Positions 52,404-56,586 of a DNA stretch of 56,586 nt are shown piece after piece (position 1 is the first letter of the stretch; each line of letters begins with the position of its first letter). Position numbers and translations under genes: made by a program. Source of the DNA: DATEEG01 sp035525055 (GTDB taxonomy: Bacteria > Actinomycetota > Acidimicrobiia > Spongiisociales > ZC4RG35); assembly GCA_035525055.1 (NCBI GenBank), contig DATLEZ010000004.1, positions 1-56,586 on the forward strand, given 5' to 3'. The notes beneath the pieces are model-generated. The model searched no databases. It saw only the letters and a program-made list of their open reading frames with translations, and had not been told where the DNA came from.

Positions 52404-52904
52404 GGAGAGCTTCAAGCTTCTATCCGGCGTCTCACGTCGCACGTCTCACGTCTGATGTCCGAGTGTGTTGCGTGGGTAGCGGGTCACATTGGGCTTTTGG
52501 TCTAAGCCTGTTGGAAGCAGCCAAGGATCAGCGAAGGAGCGGATTCGCCCCTGTCATCGGTCCCCTCGTAATTTGGCGGGTGGCTCCCGCTGAACAGGTA
52601 TTTCGGTCTGGGAGTCCCGGAAACCGGGAGTGTGGCGCCATGTTTCGTCTGACCCGGGACTGCGACGCCAAATTTGTGGATGAGGCGGGGTGACTCCGGG
52701 TCCTTCGCAGATTGATCGGACCAACCTCACGCCCTTGGAGGGTTCAAGGCCTGCCCTCAGGACAAAGTGACCCACTACCGTTGCGTGAGACTTGAGACTT
52801 GAGACGTCCCCTTCAGATGAACGGTGACGCCTCGAGATCGCCCGCCCCAAGACCTAGAAGCCCGGGTGTGCAAAACGGTCGCGGACCACTTAGCCTGTCG
52901 TGCT
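52404..52904. other. 500-bp non-coding region
   Basis: No credible gene: reading frames here are antisense shadows or lack start signals. Most of the region is the MITE-like element at 52429-52810. Downstream, TAGCCT (52891-52896) lies 8 nt before the MBL-protein GTG at 52905 and is a likely leaderless promoter. Confidence 0.6.
52429..52810. repeat. MITE-like element with heptad termini and inverted repeats
   Basis: Left end: five heptads from 52429 to 52463 (gtctcac, gtcgcac, gtctcac, gtctgat, gtccgag). Right end: gcgtgag, acttgag, acttgag, acgtccc (52783-52810), the inverted type. Just inside, ggtagcgggtcacattg (52475-52491) pairs with caaagtgacccactacc (52763-52779) at 15 of 17 positions. 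About 380 bp in total with no transposase. It is the longest member of the heptad family in the window and suggests that arrays can flank a mobile or foldable unit. Confidence 0.5.
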
Positions 52905-53723
52905 GTGAGTTTGATCGTTACGTGTAGGGGTGTTCGAGGTTCGGTCCCGGTCAGCGGTCCCCAGTACCAGCGTTATGGCGGGGCCACGACCTGTTTCGAA
53001 ATCGACCTGGAGGCAAACCACAGACTCCTGGTCGACGCGGGCACGGGTGCGCTATCGATCAACTCCGATCTGGTCAATGGCCCCCGTCACTTCACGATCC
53101 TCCTGACTCACCTCCACTGGGATCACACACTCGCCCTGCCATTCTTCGCCCCGCTCTATCAGCCCCAGAACGAGTTCGACTTCTACGGCCACATGTCCGG
53201 AGAATTGACCATCGATGAGGCTTTAGAGGCGGTGATGAAGCCGCCATGGTTTCCGGTGTCGTTTCGATCGGCCGCCTCGACGAAGCGATTCCACCACCTC
53301 AGCGGTGACCCTTTCACCGTTGAAGACATCTCCGTGACCTACGCCCGCCTCTACCACCCCCAGGGAGTCACCGGCTATCGCCTGGAGCGCGACGGGGTCG
53401 TGCTGGTTGTCGCCACCGACGTCGAACACGGTGACACCGCCAGCGATCGGGCCGTGCGGGAGTTGGCCGCCAACGCCGATGTGCTGATCTACGACGCCCA
53501 GTATCACCCCCAAGAGCAACGGGACAGCAAGAGCGGGTGGGGACACAGCACCTGGCGGGCCGCCATCGACGTGGCACGCGACGCCTCTGTGGAGCGCCTG
53601 ATCTTGACCAGTCATGACCCCAGCCGCGCCGATGACGAGATCGACGCCATTGTGGCCCAGGCCCGAGAGCTCTTTCCCAACACTGAAGCCGCCGCCGAAG
53701 GCATGAAGTTCGAGGTCGGCTAG
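52905..53723 (+). CDS. Metallo-beta-lactamase fold hydrolase
   Basis: A 272-aa MBL-fold protein of the RNase Z/phosphoribosyl cyclic phosphodiesterase-like group. CRGVRGSVPVSGPQYQRYGGATTC near the N-terminus is typical of this subfamily, followed by metal-binding THLHWDHTLALPFF, ATDVEHGD, LIYDAQYHPQE and TSHDPSRADDEID. The reaction is likely phosphodiester hydrolysis; the substrate is unknown. GTG 52905 is chosen over 52824 because homology-like sequence begins there and a TAGCCT box sits 8 nt upstream. Confidence 0.85.
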   Translation: MSLIVTCRGVRGSVPVSGPQYQRYGGATTCFEIDLEANHRLLVDAGTGALSINSDLVNGPRHFTILLTHLHWDHTLALPFFAPLYQPQNEFDFYGHMSGELTIDEALEAVMKPPWFPVSFRSAASTKRFHHLSGDPFTVEDISVTYARLYHPQGVTGYRLERDGVVLVVATDVEHGDTASDRAVRELAANADVLIYDAQYHPQEQRDSKSGWGHSTWRAAIDVARDASVERLILTSHDPSRADDEIDAIVAQARELFPNTEAAAEGMKFEVG

Positions 53724-53736
53724 CTCCAATTACTGG

Positions 53737-53784
53737 TTTTGGCGCGGAGTCTTGCTCCCCTGGTGTCGATTGTCCGCGCCAAAA
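53737..53784. terminator. Bidirectional terminator between the MBL gene and nuoN
   Basis: ttttggcgcgga (53737-53748) pairs perfectly with tccgcgccaaaa (53773-53784) across a 24-nt loop between convergent stop codons. The T runs at the outer ends work for both strands. Confidence 0.7.
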
Positions 53785-53796
53785 CGGGTTCTTCTC

Positions 53797-55287
53797 CTAG
53801 CCGCTGCTGGCCAGGACCCTGGAGGCGTCGCCGAAGATCGAGGCGATTGTCGGGAACACCCCGACGAGGACGGTCAATACTCCGGCGATGGCGAGAGCCA
53901 GACGCAGCGAACCGGCCGGAACCGCTTCCCGATCGCCGAGTGCCACGGCGGGGGCTTCATCGAGCCAGACCGACTTGATGATGCGGGCGTAGTAGTAGAA
54001 GGCAATGACCGTGTTGACCGCCGCTATCACGGCCAACACAACCGTGGCAGTACCGCCGGCGATCATGACCGAGCGGAACATCACGAACTTGGCAAACCAA
54101 CCAGCCAGCGGAGGGATGCCCGCAAGCGAGAAGAAGAAGACTGCCGCCAGCACTCCCAGCTTGGGGTCGTAAGAGCCGAGACCCGCCCATCCGCTGATTT
54201 CGCCAGTTCCGGTCCTCCGAGCCCCGGCGATTACAACGGCGAAAGCGCCGAGGTTCATCACGGCAAAGATCACGAGATAGATCACCGTCGCCGAGAACGC
54301 GTCGGTCAGGTCCGTGCCCGCCACTCCCGCGGCCGCGAACGGGACCAGCATGAACCCTGCCTGGGCGATGGACGAGTAGGCCAACAGCCGAACGATATTG
54401 GTCTGCCGCAGTGCGGAGAGGTTGCCGACGATCATCGAAGCGGCAGCCATGATCCACAGGGCAGGCGCCCACACCGCCGAAGCTCCGGGCACCGCCTGGT
54501 AGAGGACGATCAGCATGGCGACGAACCCGGCTGCCTTGGAATTGACCGACAGATATGCCGTGACCGGCGTCGGCGAACCCTCATAGGTATCGGGCGCCCA
54601 CGCATGAAACGGCACGGCCGAGACCTTGAATCCAAAACCGGCGAGCATCAGGATGATCGCCAGGCCCAGAGCGGGTTCGGAGGCAAGACCCGGATCGGCC
54701 ACTGCGGCTCGGATGTCTTCGAATAGAACAGAACCAGTGAGGCCGTATACCAGCGACATGCCGTAGAGAAGCAGCGCCGCCGACAACACTCCGATGATGT
54801 AGTACTTCAACGACGCCTCGTTGGACTTGACGTCACCCTTGCGCCAACCAGCCAGGAGGAACAGAGGGGCGGTGGTCAGCTCGAGCCCGATGAAGAGCAC
54901 GATGAGGTCACGAGATGAGGCCATCACCATCGAACCAAGGAGCGAACAGAGGATCAGGAAGTAGTACTCGCCCTGATAGAAGCGGTCCCGCTCGATGTAC
55001 GACACCGACAGCAAGAGCACCAGATACGCCGACAGGACGAATATCGCCTTGAGCACAAGGGCGAAGGTGTCGACGGTGAATGAGCCGTCGAACATCGCCC
55101 GGGTGGTGCCGTCGACGGCCATCACCAACAGGGGTATCGCGGCCATCGAGACGCCGAACACGGCGACCACCGCGGTGATGTACTTCAACGGCCGTGGAAG
55201 CAACAGGTCAAGCACCAGCACCCCGAGGATGGCGACGACTATCACCAGTTCGGGAGCGAGGGCGAGATAGTCGATCTCGAATCCCAC
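53797..55287 (-). CDS. nuoN: NADH-quinone oxidoreductase subunit N
   Basis: A 496-aa antiporter-like membrane subunit of complex I with about 14 helices. Seen: YYFLILCSLLGSMVMASS, LIVLFIGLELTTAPLFLLAGW (the conserved Glu in TM5), SNEASLKYYIIGVLSAALLLYG (key Lys), FKVSAVPFHAWAPDTYEGSP (Lys in TM8 and the NuoN-type PFH motif), and RLLAYSSIAQAGFML. It couples quinone reduction to proton pumping. ATG 55287 lies 3 bp after the nuoM stop. Last gene of the nuo operon, which continues beyond the window. Confidence 0.96.
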   Translation of the reverse strand: MGFEIDYLALAPELVIVVAILGVLVLDLLLPRPLKYITAVVAVFGVSMAAIPLLVMAVDGTTRAMFDGSFTVDTFALVLKAIFVLSAYLVLLLSVSYIERDRFYQGEYYFLILCSLLGSMVMASSRDLIVLFIGLELTTAPLFLLAGWRKGDVKSNEASLKYYIIGVLSAALLLYGMSLVYGLTGSVLFEDIRAAVADPGLASEPALGLAIILMLAGFGFKVSAVPFHAWAPDTYEGSPTPVTAYLSVNSKAAGFVAMLIVLYQAVPGASAVWAPALWIMAAASMIVGNLSALRQTNIVRLLAYSSIAQAGFMLVPFAAAGVAGTDLTDAFSATVIYLVIFAVMNLGAFAVVIAGARRTGTGEISGWAGLGSYDPKLGVLAAVFFFSLAGIPPLAGWFAKFVMFRSVMIAGGTATVVLAVIAAVNTVIAFYYYARIIKSVWLDEAPAVALGDREAVPAGSLRLALAIAGVLTVLVGVFPTIASIFGDASRVLASSG

Positions 55288-55290
55288 CGA

Positions 55291-56586
55291 TCAGCCTCCG
55301 AACACTCTGGTCAGGGCGGCAGTGGCGTCGGTCGCGAAGGTTCCGGACACGAGGTCGACGACCGCGTCGGTCGTGGCTCCGAAGATGATCTTGGGGAATA
55401 CCCCGATGGCGACGATGAGGATGATCAGAGGAACCCAGGCGGCCAACTCGAAGCGGTCAACATCATGGAACTGATGGCCTTCCCACTCCACGTTGGGCTC
55501 ACCAAGGTTGACCTTCTGGAGCATCCACAGCATGTAGCCGGCGGTCAGAACCGTGCCGATGGCACCCAGCACCATTGCCGTCCTGAACAACGTCAGAGGT
55601 AGGCCCGCGGCCGGGTTGTAGGCGCCCAGCAGTGACATGAATTCACCCCAGAAGCCAGCCAGACCTGGCAGGCCCAGGGAGGCGAAGGCGGTGAACGCCA
55701 GGATGCTGCCGAGGATCGGCATCAGTTTGAGGTTGCCGCCCAGGCGGGCCATCTCCCTCGTGTTATAACGATGGGACATCGACCCGGCCAAGAAGAAGAG
55801 CAGGCCGGTGATCAACCCGTGCGCCACCATCCCGATGATCGAGGCGTTGATACCGATGTCGGTCAGTGTCGAGATTCCGAGCATCACGAAGCCCATGTGG
55901 CCGACCGACGAGAAGGCGATCAGGCGTTTCATGTCGGTCTGCGCAAGACATGCGAGGGAGCCATAGATGATCCCGATCACCGACAGGACCGCGATGGTGG
56001 GGGCCCAGTCGTGGGCCGCCTCGGGCAGCACCGGCAAAGCGATGCGGATGAAACCGTAAGACCCGAGTTTCAGCATGACCGCGGCCAGCAGGACCGAGCC
56101 AACCGTCGGGGCGGCGGTGTGGGCATCGGGCAGCCAGGTGTGCAAGGGCCACATCGGAACCTTGACCGCAAATCCGAGGAACATGGCTCCGAAGACCAGC
56201 CACCCGAAGCGGCCTGCGAACACCTCAGGCGTGTTGGCTGAAATCTCAATCAGCGCCGGGATATCGAAGGTCCGCCCCTGACCGGCCAGATCCGAGCGGA
56301 AGTACAACGCCAGAAAGCCCAGCAGCATGAACGCCGAACCGAACAGGGTGAAGAGGAAGAACTTGATGGCCGCATAAAGCCGGGTCTCTGTCTCCCGCGA
56401 GAAACCAGGGATCTTGCGGACGGTCTTGTCACCCCATATCCCGATCATGAAGTACATCGGGAGCAGCACCACCTCGAAGAAGATGAAGAACAGCACCAGG
56501 TCGAGGGCCGCGAACGTGCCGTTCACGCCGGTGGCGAGGATCAACATCAGGATCAGGAAAGCCTTGGGATTGTGGGGCGCCTCCCA
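55291..56586 (-). CDS. nuoM: NADH-quinone oxidoreductase subunit M (partial, 5' end outside window)
   Basis: 431 residues of an antiporter-like complex I subunit; the frame is open to the window edge (PKAFLILMLILATGVNG at the start), so the N-terminal about 80-110 residues are missing. Visible: LDLVLFFIFFEVVLLPMYFMIGIWG with the conserved Glu in TM5, LFTLFGSAFMLLGFLALYF, FAVKVPMWPLHTWLPDAHT with the TM7/8 Lys and PxHTWLPDAH signature, KRLIAFSSVGHMGFVMLG, and LGGNLKLMPILG. It precedes nuoN by 3 bp, the normal nuoM-nuoN order. Confidence 0.96.
   Translation of the reverse strand, partial: WEAPHNPKAFLILMLILATGVNGTFAALDLVLFFIFFEVVLLPMYFMIGIWGDKTVRKIPGFSRETETRLYAAIKFFLFTLFGSAFMLLGFLALYFRSDLAGQGRTFDIPALIEISANTPEVFAGRFGWLVFGAMFLGFAVKVPMWPLHTWLPDAHTAAPTVGSVLLAAVMLKLGSYGFIRIALPVLPEAAHDWAPTIAVLSVIGIIYGSLACLAQTDMKRLIAFSSVGHMGFVMLGISTLTDIGINASIIGMVAHGLITGLLFFLAGSMSHRYNTREMARLGGNLKLMPILGSILAFTAFASLGLPGLAGFWGEFMSLLGAYNPAAGLPLTLFRTAMVLGAIGTVLTAGYMLWMLQKVNLGEPNVEWEGHQFHDVDRFELAAWVPLIILIVAIGVFPKIIFGATTDAVVDLVSGTFATDATAALTRVFGG

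Noticed and set aside
52019..52693. 225-codon frame overlapping the GNAT gene and the spacer
   Set aside because: It is out of frame within GNAT and continues through the MITE-like element with no conserved motif.

Overview
The window is a GC-rich chromosomal segment of an actinobacterium. Evidence: a WhiB-family regulator with its four-cysteine signature at the left edge, the gene order purN-purH-folD-icd-mdh, a membrane-anchored sdhCAB operon, a GuaB3-type IMP dehydrogenase paralogue next to guaA, and many probable leaderless promoters (TANNNT boxes 6-9 nt before the start codon). A deep branch such as Acidimicrobiia is plausible, but the sequence alone does not settle it. No plasmid, phage, CRISPR array, rRNA or tRNA gene was recognised.

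Layout. 1-4147: partial whiB (minus), a divergent intergenic region with terminator-like RNA hairpins, then sdhC-sdhA-sdhB. 4528-14166: four TadE-like/TadG-like gene pairs, split after the third by a DapA-family aldolase and a 75-residue membrane protein. 14245-21283: SCP2-like protein, then a minus-strand block reading purN, purH, folD, icd, mdh and HU (last, with its own promoter), and a DUF169 gene. 21494-25760: membrane proteins, a DUF2207/LemA pair and a class III adenylate cyclase. 25847-31138: a sulfur/metal cassette of ArsR-rhodanese, MBL-rhodanese, MFS transporter and a CopB-like P-type ATPase broken by two frameshifts. 31341-33943: B12-binding mutase subunit, sucC and sucD. 34026-43504: transaldolase, PcrA/UvrD helicase, and a minus-strand block of guaB3, guaA, a hybrid CheA and a histidine kinase. 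43610-53723: CPBP protease, trpS, a membrane histidine kinase, an alpha-oxoamine synthase-family enzyme, cimA, an HhH protein, a CoA-type NUDIX hydrolase, GNAT and an MBL-fold protein. 53797-end: nuoN and the 3' part of nuoM.

How the genes work together. Much of the window is central carbon and energy metabolism (succinate dehydrogenase, succinyl-CoA synthetase, malate and isocitrate dehydrogenases, complex I, transaldolase), plus purine synthesis (PurN, PurH, FolD, GuaA). Two biosynthetic genes carry ribosome-mediated attenuators that can be read directly: trpS follows a leader peptide with three consecutive Trp codons and a terminator, and cimA (isoleucine pathway) follows a leader peptide MILTVIIIIN, a hairpin and a terminator.

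The most unusual structural feature is a dispersed family of period-7 tandem repeats in operon spacers. They usually form two inverted arms, so transcripts could fold into long hairpins. One array supplies the only visible start codon of guaA. Other oddities are a purN whose only SD-spaced start is AUC, a DUF2207 gene whose signal peptide lies upstream of any standard start codon, and a MITE-like element framed by heptad arrays at 52429-52810.
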